DNA of 21,856 nucleotides from a virus: IMG/VR virus record IMGVR_UViG_3300025897_001451, positions 1 through 21,856 of that record. One strand, given 5' to 3'. The notes below the pieces were generated by a model, which worked only from the letters and a program-made list of their open reading frames with translations, had not been told where the DNA came from and ran no database searches. The position numbers were made by a program, and so were the translations under genes. Below, piece after piece: positions 12,556 to 19,879 of the stretch. Positions within the stretch are counted from its first letter, which is position 1. Each line of letters begins with the position of its first letter.

Positions 12556-14484
12556 CTAGTTATATTGGAGATCTGTTAATTCTTCATGTAACCTATCTTG
12601 TGCAATGCTAAACAACCTTGCATAAGGATCTCTCAATTCTGCTGTATAAATTACAGGGTTTATATACCAGTCCTCTTTATCTTTTAAATTAGGACTATTC
12701 TTAGTTACATCAGCACCAATTATATTCATTAGTGCTAACTGTGTGCCTTGTGATGCCGCATCGTCTGACAACTTGCTTATTATCCTAGACACAATTCTTG
12801 TTGCTACTTCTTTTTTAATTTCTTCTTTATTCTTTGCGGATGCTTTTGCTTTTTCACCTTGATCTTTTTTATCCGACTCTTCTTTTGATTCTGCCTTTGC
12901 AGTTTTAGTTTCGCTACTTGATTCTTCTTGTTCACTTTCAGCTACTTCTGTTTTAGTTTCTAAACTTTCAGATTCTGTTGTAGATTCAACCTGTTCAGGT
13001 TCTGCTTCTGCTTGTTGACTATCAGGTTTTAATCCGCCCGGAGTAGTTTCTGCTTTTATTTCTTCAATTTGTGCTTCAACTTGTGCTTCTATTTGTGTTT
13101 CAACTTCTGCAACAGTTTCAGTTGTAGCAGGCATTTCAACCTCTATTGGTTCAATTGATATTTCAGTTAACCCTGTGTCTAAATTAGTTTCTGTAGTAAC
13201 TTCAAATGTATCAATAGTTGACCCTGTGTTATCTGTAACAGTAACTTCAAAAGTTTCTATCTCTGTGCCGCCGGCTATATCTTCCATATTAGTGTCTACT
13301 TCTACTTCAACTATGTCTAACCCTATATCAGGTGTTTCAACTTCAATAGGTGCTACAATAGTTACAACAGTCGATATGTCTTCATTTGTTATAGTTGTAA
13401 TTCTTTCTGTTGCACTAGATACAGCATATGTTCTAACTACATCAGTTTGTGTATCTATAATACTATTAATAGTCTGACTTACTACAAAATCAATTGCTGT
13501 GTACACAGTTTGTACTATTGCATTATCAAATTGAGGACCGTGTCTGCCACTATAATATCCTGAATCAATACCGTATAATTCTAATGTTGCTAATGAGCTT
13601 GTATAGTTATTGCTCGGTACTGTTGAATTAAAAAAGAAGTCTGTTGTATTCCAACCAGTCCAAGTAATATTAGTAAACTCGTGTTCAAATTTATGTAATA
13701 GTGTGCCGGATGAATCTTTAATATCTAATGTAATACTAAAAGTATCTTTACAATCACCATTTGTTGCAGAACACACAGGAACTGTAGCATTAGACTCATG
13801 CGACCAAACCTGAGAACCGTACTTAACTGTAAATCCTTGGTTAACTTCTGCTTGTGTCATTTGATCAAATAAATCAACAGTTTGAGAAACAGTTCCTCCA
13901 TTTGTATTTTCATTACCTGTTTTTAAACAGTTCCCTCCAAACGGTCCACAAGTATCTCCTACAGTAACATTACCACTTGCTGACCAATTACTAGGATTTT
14001 GATTTGTATTGGATTCAAACCCAGGATTGGTTAGATAGTTATTTGAATTAGTATTAGGTGTATGTGTTTCTGTTGTTGTATTTGTGGTAGTTGTAGTTGT
14101 TGTATTAGTAGTCGTACTAGTATCTATAGTTTGTGTGGTAGTTGTAGTTACATCATCTACATTAGTTGTAGTATGTGTGTCTACAGTTGTTGATTCTGAT
14201 ATTCCTGCACCAAAGTCTTCGATTGTAGTTGTAGTATTTGTAATTTCTGTATTAGTGCTTATTGGAGTAGTTGACGTAGATGTAGTAGTATCAACAATCG
14301 TAGATGTTGGCGTACCTGTACTAGTTGTAATACTTGTTGATGTTGTTGATGTAGTATCTCCATCAGCTGCTTTAGAAGGGTAAGATGCAAATAGGTAACC
14401 CAAGAAAACAAGAGACAACAGTAACGCCAATAACAATTTCTGTCCACGGAATGTGCTTTTTGTCTTTATCTTGTGCATAATCAA
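12556..14484 (-). CDS. Large exported Thr-rich surface-type protein
   Basis: About 640 residues in clear sections. A signal peptide or anchor (LLLALLLSLVFLGYLFA then SYPSKAA) is followed by ~100 residues dominated by Thr/Ser, then a compact beta domain starting YLTNPGFES and ending PQFDNAIV, similar to carbohydrate-binding (CBM4/9-like) modules and holding four cysteines. Next come beta repeats with EVETP/EVEMP blocks, a Glu/Lys-rich coiled or disordered segment, and a helical C-terminus. The likely start is a TTG at 14484, seven bases after AAGGAG; an ATG two codons later is the alternative. The first ~110 bases overlap the C-terminal membrane segment of the upstream frameshift extension in another frame. 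Surface adhesion or glycan binding is an inference. Confidence 0.75.
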   Translation of the reverse strand: MIMHKIKTKSTFRGQKLLLALLLSLVFLGYLFASYPSKAADGDTTSTTSTSITTSTGTPTSTIVDTTTSTSTTPISTNTEITNTTTTIEDFGAGISESTTVDTHTTTNVDDVTTTTTQTIDTSTTTNTTTTTTTNTTTETHTPNTNSNNYLTNPGFESNTNQNPSNWSASGNVTVGDTCGPFGGNCLKTGNENTNGGTVSQTVDLFDQMTQAEVNQGFTVKYGSQVWSHESNATVPVCSATNGDCKDTFSITLDIKDSSGTLLHKFEHEFTNITWTGWNTTDFFFNSTVPSNNYTSSLATLELYGIDSGYYSGRHGPQFDNAIVQTVYTAIDFVVSQTINSIIDTQTDVVRTYAVSSATERITTITNEDISTVVTIVAPIEVETPDIGLDIVEVEVDTNMEDIAGGTEIETFEVTVTDNTGSTIDTFEVTTETNLDTGLTEISIEPIEVEMPATTETVAEVETQIEAQVEAQIEEIKAETTPGGLKPDSQQAEAEPEQVESTTESESLETKTEVAESEQEESSSETKTAKAESKEESDKKDQGEKAKASAKNKEEIKKEVATRIVSRIISKLSDDAASQGTQLALMNIIGADVTKNSPNLKDKEDWYINPVIYTAELRDPYARLFSIAQDRLHEELTDLQYN

Positions 14485-14599
14485 CTTCTGGCTCCTTATA
14501 ATCATCTTCGCTATATGATTGGTAATCGTCGCTATCAGACCAAGTATAGTCGTCGACTATTCTTTCTGACTCCAATCGTCGTTCTTCAATTGCTTGGTC
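14372..14599 (-). CDS. -1 frame membrane-anchor extension of the upstream exported protein
   Basis: From the slippery run at 14600-14608 the -1 frame stays open for 75 codons. It gives a charged helix (QAIEERRLESERIVDD), a Ser/Asp/Tyr-rich acidic stretch (SDSDDYQSYSEDDY) and one transmembrane segment (EIVIGVTVVSCFLGLPICIL) ending four residues before the stop. Read alone it has only a TTG at 14575 with a poor ribosome site, so production by -1 frameshifting is the better model: a ~232-residue fusion with signal peptide, periplasmic domain, acidic linker and C-terminal anchor. The alternative is a sequencing or natural indel in the A9 run. The composition strongly suggests real coding. Confidence 0.6.
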   Translation of the reverse strand, partial: DQAIEERRLESERIVDDYTWSDSDDYQSYSEDDYKEPEVDYAQDKDKKHIPWTEIVIGVTVVSCFLGLPICILPF

Positions 14600-14608
14600 T
14601 TTTTTTTT
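14538..14608 (-). promoter_or_regulatory. Candidate programmed -1 ribosomal frameshift signal
   Basis: In the zero frame the run reads AAA AAA AAG, so the heptamer A_AAA_AAG, the classic dnaX-type slippery site, is correctly phased. Directly downstream GACCAAG (14599-14593) can pair with CTTGGTC (14544-14538), enclosing a second hairpin ATAGTC-GAC-GACTAT (14560-14546) that covers the zero-frame stop. The outer stem begins with no spacer, which is shorter than usual. Slippery site seen directly; function inferred. Confidence 0.55.
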
Positions 14609-15069
14609 GAAGAGTCTAAAAGTTGTGAACCAGATGGTATATCTTCTGGATGATTATTCCAGGATAATAATGCATCTTCTCCTATTTTACCTTTATAAGG
14701 ACATGGGGTACCAGCCATAATCATAGCATCAAATACCCTTGCGTCTTGACATAATGCACTAACAGCTGCGACTTTCATACCCATACCATATAACGATCTT
14801 GCAAGTTTTAATCTTTCGCAATTTTCATCAGTTATAGTCATGCCACTAGCTATTCCTAATATTTGTGTTTGTACACCAGCACTAAACGCACTCTTACAAA
14901 CATCACTGTTATTAACTACTACACTAGGCGCACTTGCTGTAGGTACAGATTTATCTACAGTAACAGTATTTGTTCCGGTTACAGTTGATGTTACAGTATT
15001 TGTTTGAGCTGTAGCCCAAGTCGGTGTTAATAGTAGTATTACTAAAAATAGTCCCAATAGTTTATTCAT
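14557..15069 (-). CDS. Exported protein of unknown function, zero-frame product
   Basis: The 170-residue zero-frame product starts with a textbook signal peptide (MNKLLGLFLVILLLTPTWATAQ). After a short Thr/Val-rich linker comes a cysteine-containing helical domain (DVCKSAFSAG, DENCERLKLARSLYGMG, SALCQDARVFDAMIMAGTPCPY) with four cysteines likely paired in the periplasm. The ATG at 15069 has GAGG seven bases upstream; the frame extends back to 15147 but without a good start. A run of nine A near the end (codons for SSKKKT) is a candidate -1 frameshift site that would replace the last 13 residues by a 75-residue anchor. Head of the exported-protein cluster. No family recognised. Confidence 0.75.
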   Translation of the reverse strand: MNKLLGLFLVILLLTPTWATAQTNTVTSTVTGTNTVTVDKSVPTASAPSVVVNNSDVCKSAFSAGVQTQILGIASGMTITDENCERLKLARSLYGMGMKVAAVSALCQDARVFDAMIMAGTPCPYKGKIGEDALLSWNNHPEDIPSGSQLLDSSKKKTKQLKNDDWSQKE

Positions 15070-15186
15070 ATAGCCCTCATCCTTTAATATAATCGCACAC
15101 AAGCGGTCACGCACGGAGAATTCTAAAATTTCTATGTTTCTTTGCACTTCATGATTTTTAAAAATGCACTCCTGGCCTGATACAAT

Positions 15187-15194
15187 TATTTATA
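15187..15194 (-). promoter_or_regulatory. T4-type late promoter octamer
   Basis: Exact TATAAATA on the minus strand, about 118 bases before the signal-peptide gene. With no sigma70-like pair nearby, the exported-protein cluster is probably late. The 15070-15354 gap otherwise contains no gene I can support. Confidence 0.58.
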
Positions 15195-15247
15195 CGATTA
15201 ACCCGTAAGATATGTATATACTTTAACATGGAAATTTGTAATCCAAG

Positions 15248-15308
15248 ACCGTCAAAATTTTGTACCGTCAAAATTCCAACACCTTTATTACATTGATTAC
15301 ATATGTAA
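15248..15308. repeat. Tandem 12-base repeats and a 12-base palindrome in a divergent intergenic region
   Basis: ACCGTCAAAATT occurs at 15248-15259 and again at 15264-15275, a 16-base period, followed by the perfect palindrome TTACATATGTAA at 15297-15308. They lie between two divergently transcribed gene groups. Such paired sites often bind regulators, but nothing more can be shown. Confidence 0.5.
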
Positions 15309-15330
15309 GTAATTATCTACCTATTTTTCT

Positions 15331-15338
15331 AATAAATA
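15331..15338 (+). promoter_or_regulatory. Late-promoter-like box for the MscS-like gene
   Basis: AATAAATA on the plus strand, one mismatch from TATAAATA, 16 bases before the ATG, with a GGAG ribosome site between them. A plausible late promoter. Confidence 0.42.
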
Positions 15339-15354
15339 CTAGTGGAGAACTAAT

Positions 15355-15810
15355 ATGAACCCTTTTGATCAATTTGGTATGGAATTTACTGACGTATTAG
15401 CACCTTGGATTGCTATACTAGTATCAATTAGTGCAGCTTTTTGGTTTAAAGATTTTGCCACTAATTTAATGCAAGGATTAAAGTTTAAAATGAATCCTGC
15501 TTTTAATGAAGGCGATGCAGTTATATTAAATGACGAAGATGCTATCATTGTAAAGATAGGATTAAGAGAAACTGTGTTTGGAGTATATGGTAAGAAGGGT
15601 TACACATGGCGTTATATTCAAAACGACAGACTGCACTTACTTAAACTCGAAAAGATCGTAAACAAGCATCTGCACTTAGATACTGATTACGAACAAGGTC
15701 GAAAGATACAAGCAAAAATTGATGAATTCCAATCGCATCAAATCAACGCAAACTCTTCAGACATCTCGGCTAATAAAGAAGCAATTGAACAACTAAAGAA
15801 AGGCAAGTAA
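15355..15810 (+). CDS. Miniature MscS-like mechanosensitive channel domain protein
   Basis: The first ~90 residues align by eye with TM3 and the beta domain of MscS. A hydrophobic helix (APWIAILVSISAAFWF) is followed by FATNLMQGLKFKMNPAFNEGD, matching the SNLAAG...RPFRAGE region, then the beta barrel (VILNDEDAIIVKIGLRETVFGV) and IQNDRL in place of IPNGKI. TM1, TM2 and the C-terminal cage are missing; instead a ~50-residue charged helical tail follows. MscS forms heptameric tension-gated channels; this single-helix form might assemble alone, join host channels or act as a membrane adaptor. ATG with GGAG ribosome site. A 41-residue zinc-ribbon-like gene follows directly. Confidence 0.7.
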   Translation: MNPFDQFGMEFTDVLAPWIAILVSISAAFWFKDFATNLMQGLKFKMNPAFNEGDAVILNDEDAIIVKIGLRETVFGVYGKKGYTWRYIQNDRLHLLKLEKIVNKHLHLDTDYEQGRKIQAKIDEFQSHQINANSSDISANKEAIEQLKKGK

Positions 15811-15936
15811 ATGTCACATTGTCAAAATTGCGGTCATGAACAACATGACGGTCCTCTATATAAAGAACATAAAGACGGAGATAATAAGATTGTTATTATT
15901 GAAGTTTGTAAGCAATACAGAAGTAAAGAAGACTAA
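15811..15936 (+). CDS. Small zinc-ribbon-like protein, 41 residues
   Basis: Begins at the base after the MscS-like stop with AAAGG before it. The peptide starts MSHCQNCGHEQHDG with a CxxC and nearby histidines, and has one more cysteine (EVCKQY), enough for one zinc knuckle. Its last four bases overlap the convergent 565-residue gene. Coupling and composition support a real gene; function unknown. Confidence 0.6.
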   Translation: MSHCQNCGHEQHDGPLYKEHKDGDNKIVIIEVCKQYRSKED

Positions 15937-17630
15937 GCAGTCATATAGCCAGGAGTTGCTGTTTGTTGATCATCATTCCAACTAAAGCTACCAGCTGAAA
16001 TATTTCCACCAACCATCTGTTGTCTAAAGTCTTCTGCATCCTTGATCATAGTATAATCTAAGGTAGAAGTATTTAGAAGCATAATTTCTGTAATACCATC
16101 TGCTAGATGATAACTTGCATATGCAATTTTTGTAAATGCTGGTGTAATTTTATCGAAGTCTATGGTTTTTCCATCACCTTGTCCGGATTCTTTTACAGCC
16201 GCCGCTATAAGTGCATCAGGATCAAATGGTTTATGATGTTCGTTAGGTGTACCTTCTGTTTTTGTTGCAGGTTTATTCAACTCATCATAGTTTCCTACTA
16301 ATCCTGGAATATTTTTTGGCGAACCGTCAATAGCATTTCTAAACAATTTAAAAGTTAAATCAAAATTACTATAAGGTAAAACTTCTGCGTTTAATTTCTT
16401 AAAACCTCCAACAGACCAATTATATCTACTGCCTTCTTTGGATGATTTTTTAGCTTTATTATAGTTGTATTCCTTACCGCTCCAGTTACGTATAGGAATT
16501 TGTTTTACAGTACCATCTTTTTGACCTTGACCAATTGTTCTTGATTCATCGGCGGTTTGCATAATAGCATTTATGCCTTCACTCCAGGCTGCCCAACCGG
16601 TGGTTGCTTTGGCAAATTTTTTACTGTTTAGTCTTCCACCTGTTTTAGCACTAGCTTTGACTTCAATTTCTCTTTTACCAATTTTAAGATCACCCTTCTT
16701 GCCTTTCTCAGCAGGGTTGCCCATCATTGATAGTGCCATCTCACCTGGACCAATCGCACCTGATGTTGTGCCAGGCGAATAACTAAAAATATTTTCCTTT
16801 ATAAAAGCATCAAAAACTTTTGAGTATTGTCCATTTACAAATTGCTTTAGATTTCCTCTAGGAGTATCAATTACCCTTGTCATGTTAAGTACTTTACCAT
16901 CAACACATGCTTGTAAAAATTGTTTGATATCTTCTGGTTTAACTTTGTCTTCTTTTTGCATGTTAATAATTTTACCAAACAATGCTTCTTTAAGAGTCTT
17001 AGTAAACTTTTCTGCGCTCACTGCTTTCTTACGCATTGCTGCATTCATTTTCTCAGCATCTTCCAGCTGGTAACCTTGAACTTTGTTACCAAGTGTAGTA
17101 AGTATACCTGTGACTTCTCTTATAAATTTAACTGCTTCGTCCCTTTGTGCAATAGCTGTATCTCTTTGTTGTCTAATGGTTTCAAATTTTATAGTAATCT
17201 TATCTAAGGATTTTGTAGCCCTTTGTAAAACATTATCTCTCTTTGATGATTCGCCTGCATCATCAACCCGTATTTCAGCAAGTTCCTTATATTGTAGACG
17301 CATTTCTTCTAGTTCTTGTTCTAGCTCTTGATCTTCTTTTTCTATAGCTTTTAATTTTGGGTCGTTATATGTACCCTCTTCGCCTTCGCCTTCTTGTACA
17401 GGCGTATCTATTTTGCCTTTGAAATACTCTATTGCTTTTTTAAGTAATCCGTTGATTGTTTTAATATCATTTGTTAGTGCATTTTTTTCTTGGCTTTTTT
17501 CATCAGGAATGTTAGGAACTGATTTTTTAATAGCATCAATGTCGTGGAGAGCATGTTGTACTTCTAAACCGGCATTAGCCGCTTCAGTTAATCTTCTATC
17601 TATTGATTGTTTAATATCTGTAAAACGCAT
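15933..17630 (-). CDS. Coiled-coil protein with PD-(D/E)XK nuclease-like core
   Basis: The first ~240 residues are charged helices, with a long coiled coil around 95-220 (QELEQELEEMRLQYKEL, FETIRQQRDTAIAQRDEAV). The middle contains GPGEMAL, KKGDLKIGKREIEVKAS and TGGRLNSKKF. Glu297, Asp314 and Glu323-x-Lys325 fit the E...D...ExK arrangement of PD-(D/E)XK nucleases and match phage proteins with a GE...KGD...EVK pattern. The C-terminal 200 residues are globular without a recognised motif. The ATG has GGAG and lies behind a CATAAATA box. It may be a DNA-processing or capsid-associated nuclease. The coiled coil suggests multimers. The nuclease call rests on motifs only. Confidence 0.62.
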   Translation of the reverse strand: MRFTDIKQSIDRRLTEAANAGLEVQHALHDIDAIKKSVPNIPDEKSQEKNALTNDIKTINGLLKKAIEYFKGKIDTPVQEGEGEEGTYNDPKLKAIEKEDQELEQELEEMRLQYKELAEIRVDDAGESSKRDNVLQRATKSLDKITIKFETIRQQRDTAIAQRDEAVKFIREVTGILTTLGNKVQGYQLEDAEKMNAAMRKKAVSAEKFTKTLKEALFGKIINMQKEDKVKPEDIKQFLQACVDGKVLNMTRVIDTPRGNLKQFVNGQYSKVFDAFIKENIFSYSPGTTSGAIGPGEMALSMMGNPAEKGKKGDLKIGKREIEVKASAKTGGRLNSKKFAKATTGWAAWSEGINAIMQTADESRTIGQGQKDGTVKQIPIRNWSGKEYNYNKAKKSSKEGSRYNWSVGGFKKLNAEVLPYSNFDLTFKLFRNAIDGSPKNIPGLVGNYDELNKPATKTEGTPNEHHKPFDPDALIAAAVKESGQGDGKTIDFDKITPAFTKIAYASYHLADGITEIMLLNTSTLDYTMIKDAEDFRQQMVGGNISAGSFSWNDDQQTATPGYMTA

Positions 17631-17649
17631 ACCTACTCCTCGTTGTATG

Positions 17650-17657
17650 TATTTATG
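17650..17657 (-). promoter_or_regulatory. Late-promoter-like octamer
   Basis: CATAAATA on the minus strand, one mismatch from the T4 late consensus, 20 bases before the 565-residue gene and overlapping the end of the bilin reductase gene. Confidence 0.4.
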
Positions 17658-18381
17658 TTAGTTTAGGAAATAACATATCTGTACAGAAGGTCTCAACTTC
17701 CTGTTCATTTAGGCCTAGACTCTTCATTACGTTAGGAGTATGTGGATTCATTTGCTGATGTGTACAATAATGATTGTGTGCTCCTGCAACTTCGTCTACA
17801 TTACCTGCACCATTATACTCTGATACTTCGTTAAAGTAAGAATGTAGATTACTTAGTGCAATACCTATAATAGTATCTACTTCTTGTTCTGTTTTAACAT
17901 TACCTGCGGCTAACATGTTATCTGAAAATATAGCTTTAGCCCAATCAGGCAATTCTCTTTTCTTTTCAGGAATAAAGTCAACAACAGAGTCATTATACCC
18001 TGTAATCATATCATGTTCTAATTCGCTACTAGGTGAAAAATCATGGAATGCACCAGTTATTTTATTTTTACCAGCAATTACATCAAAGCCGTATATAGGA
18101 GCATTGTTGTTAAGATTAGGAAAACAGCATACATGCATCATCCACAAACCTTTTGTTTGTCTTGCATCTACAACGTCAATATGACAACGACGAAGGCTAT
18201 CATTACGCCATACGCGATTAATCCAGGAACCGTCTTCTTTGTTAAATTGCGATAATCCTGGCTCTTCAAATTCTTCTGCTCTTTCATTAAATATCCTTAT
18301 GATTTCTTCTTGAAGGGAAATAAGTTTATCCCATAACGTAATTGTAGGTTTTTTATCTTCTTGAGTTGCTATTATTGTCAT
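17653..18381 (-). CDS. pcyX: Ferredoxin-dependent bilin reductase (PcyA/PcyX/PebS family)
   Basis: Reduces biliverdin IXa with electrons from ferredoxin to a phytobilin. Family signatures are clear: the GLWMMHVCCFPNLNNNAPIYG stretch with His83, YGFDVIAG with Asp100 (the PcyA-type catalytic Asp), FHDFSPSS, and the C-terminal helix QQMNPHTPNVMKSLGL ending in DMLFPKL. At 242 residues it has the usual length. Its ATG overlaps the nitrilase stop (ATGA), and it is the last gene of the heme-oxygenase cluster. Phage members include PebS and PcyX, both giving phycoerythrobilin; I favour PcyX from the hemO context, but PcyA or PebS cannot be excluded by eye. Family certain, product (phycoerythrobilin versus phycocyanobilin) inferred. 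Confidence 0.85.
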   Translation of the reverse strand: MTIIATQEDKKPTITLWDKLISLQEEIIRIFNERAEEFEEPGLSQFNKEDGSWINRVWRNDSLRRCHIDVVDARQTKGLWMMHVCCFPNLNNNAPIYGFDVIAGKNKITGAFHDFSPSSELEHDMITGYNDSVVDFIPEKKRELPDWAKAIFSDNMLAAGNVKTEQEVDTIIGIALSNLHSYFNEVSEYNGAGNVDEVAGAHNHYCTHQQMNPHTPNVMKSLGLNEQEVETFCTDMLFPKLT

Positions 18382-19241
18382 TCGTACGTAACTCCAAAAA
18401 AGTCGTGATAAAAGTATTGAGTGCCTGATCTAGGAACTTCAGTAACAAATTCTCCTCGTACTACTACACCACTTTCACTACTTGTTTGTCCATGGTATTC
18501 TGTTCCATCCATATGATAACAGTTGTCAACCGTAATAATTGGAATTTCTGACAAGTAAGACATCATAGTCAAATGTGCATGATGCCAGTTGTTAAACAGA
18601 GTCTCCATCTTTTTTCCGTTGCCTCTGAAACCGTTTGTTGAATGGACAAATAATTGCAGATCTTGTCTGCTACCCATATTGTATTGTTGTTTGGCATGCC
18701 AGCATATAGCTTTATGCCCGGACATTCCGTGTCCCCACATATCATTACATACTAATCCTACAACATTAAACTGAAATGTTTCGTTACCTAATTTCCATGC
18801 AAGTAATCCATCTTTATTTGTGTCATGTTCCATAAAAGGTAAGTCTTGTGGATTTATACAGAACGATTTATTAGTTGCTCCTCTTAATTGTCCATCTTTT
18901 GCATAAAATCTAATTTGGTTTCGTCCTATATCTCCAAATCTTTCTTTTTCTTTCCATAGTGTACCTAAGCACAATCCAACTTTATCTTTTGCATATGCTT
19001 CTACAGTTTTTAACCCATCCTCTAGTTCTGATAAATTTTCAAAAGGATCAATACCAAATGTAGTTGCGGCTATTCCTCCATGGTCATAACCGCTTAAAGC
19101 ACCTTCAGGTGTAACTAGATAATCACACCTGTTTTCTACTGCATAGTCTATTGCTTTTTTAATATGTTCAACGTTATCTTTAACTGAAGGCGTACAAGGA
19201 ATTTGTGCTCCTGCCATTCTAACTGGTATCTGTTTTGGCAT
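18378..19241 (-). CDS. Nitrilase-superfamily carbon-nitrogen hydrolase
   Basis: The Glu-Lys-Cys triad of the nitrilase fold is visible: Glu46 in YLVTPEGALSGYD, Lys125 in ATNKSFC and Cys165 in GLVCNDMWGHG. At 287 residues it covers a full single domain. Members hydrolyse nitriles, amides or carbamoyl groups, or transfer acyl or amine groups. Histidine-rich segments (NWHHAHLTMM) near the end are not standard. The ATG overlaps the oxygenase stop as TAATG, and the stop overlaps the bilin reductase start, so it is made together with the bilin enzymes. Role in bilin chemistry is an inference: release of ammonia, or modification of a propionate side chain, are possibilities. Confidence 0.85.
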   Translation of the reverse strand: MPKQIPVRMAGAQIPCTPSVKDNVEHIKKAIDYAVENRCDYLVTPEGALSGYDHGGIAATTFGIDPFENLSELEDGLKTVEAYAKDKVGLCLGTLWKEKERFGDIGRNQIRFYAKDGQLRGATNKSFCINPQDLPFMEHDTNKDGLLAWKLGNETFQFNVVGLVCNDMWGHGMSGHKAICWHAKQQYNMGSRQDLQLFVHSTNGFRGNGKKMETLFNNWHHAHLTMMSYLSEIPIITVDNCYHMDGTEYHGQTSSESGVVVRGEFVTEVPRSGTQYFYHDFFGVTYE

Positions 19242-19879
19242 TAATATTTACTCACTGAAAGTTTGTTTTGTGTATCAAAGTGTATTTTTAAATTGTCTGC
19301 TTTAAAAACAAAATTAATTACTAGTCTATTTTCATGTTCAATAGGACATGTACCTGTATGCATTAAGTTAGCTGGAAATAGAATTGCTCTTCCTTTTTTA
19401 GGTTCTACTTCTCCTACTACTTTCAAATCGCTATATGGCATTGGATCAGTAGTTGATTTTTGAAAAAATCTTGTAGGCCCATCACTATCTCTAATATAGT
19501 AAATCATAGTAAAGTAGTCAGGTGATTTATGATCTGCATGTGGTGGATGATATTTTCCTTTGTATGATTCATCTTTTAAATTCATATTTGTTTTTATTTT
19601 ATGTACGTCAGTTACAGTACACTCTGTTATAGATTCTAAAAAGTATAGCACCATTCTAGTTAATCCAAACGATTCAGGATTATCTTTTCCACCCCAAGAT
19701 GATATATGTACTATTTGAGGACATTCTTTTATATTCTCATCAACAACATCAATTGCGTTTTCTGTATCATTCCCTGATGTAAAAGAAACATAATTCCATA
19801 GTGTTTGATATTGAAACTGTTCTTCAAGCATGTTTTGAATGGTTATTGGTAAAAAATTTTCAATTACTGTATAGCTCAA
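19241..19879 (-). CDS. Fe(II)/2-oxoglutarate-dependent oxygenase in the bilin cluster
   Basis: Prolyl-4-hydroxylase-like fold: His114-x-Asp116 in HPPHADHKSPDYFTMIYYI, His174 in LFPANLMHTG and Arg185 in ENRLVINFVF give a complete iron and 2-oxoglutarate site. It differs from the other oxygenases in the window. The start is a TTG inside the heme oxygenase end, with GGAG seven bases upstream; it gives the expected YTVIENFLP opening, while the first ATG lies 16 codons further in and would cut the fold. It is thus coupled to the heme oxygenase. Substrate unknown; a bilin or bilin-bound protein would fit the location. Confidence 0.82.
   Translation of the reverse strand: MSYTVIENFLPITIQNMLEEQFQYQTLWNYVSFTSGNDTENAIDVVDENIKECPQIVHISSWGGKDNPESFGLTRMVLYFLESITECTVTDVHKIKTNMNLKDESYKGKYHPPHADHKSPDYFTMIYYIRDSDGPTRFFQKSTTDPMPYSDLKVVGEVEPKKGRAILFPANLMHTGTCPIEHENRLVINFVFKADNLKIHFDTQNKLSVSKY

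Noticed and set aside
14050-14360. Short tandem nucleotide repeats (possible microsatellite or repeat array)
   Set aside because: The pattern follows the reading frame and is explained by runs of Thr/Ser codons; no fixed unit or spacer structure is present, so it is not a CRISPR or an iteron.
13175-14383. Val/Ser-rich plus-strand open frames
   Set aside because: They are mirror images of the Thr/Glu-rich codons of the exported protein on the other strand, and no ribosome sites precede them.
14259-14447. Leu/Gln-rich 62-codon minus-strand frame
   Set aside because: It is the alternative frame of the Thr-rich tract and signal segment, with no start signal, and unlike the -1 extension at 14372-14599 shows no domain-like composition.
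15070-15147. 26-residue N-terminal extension of the exported protein
   Set aside because: It begins with GTG without a ribosome site and would bury the obvious signal peptide beginning at the ATG at 15069.
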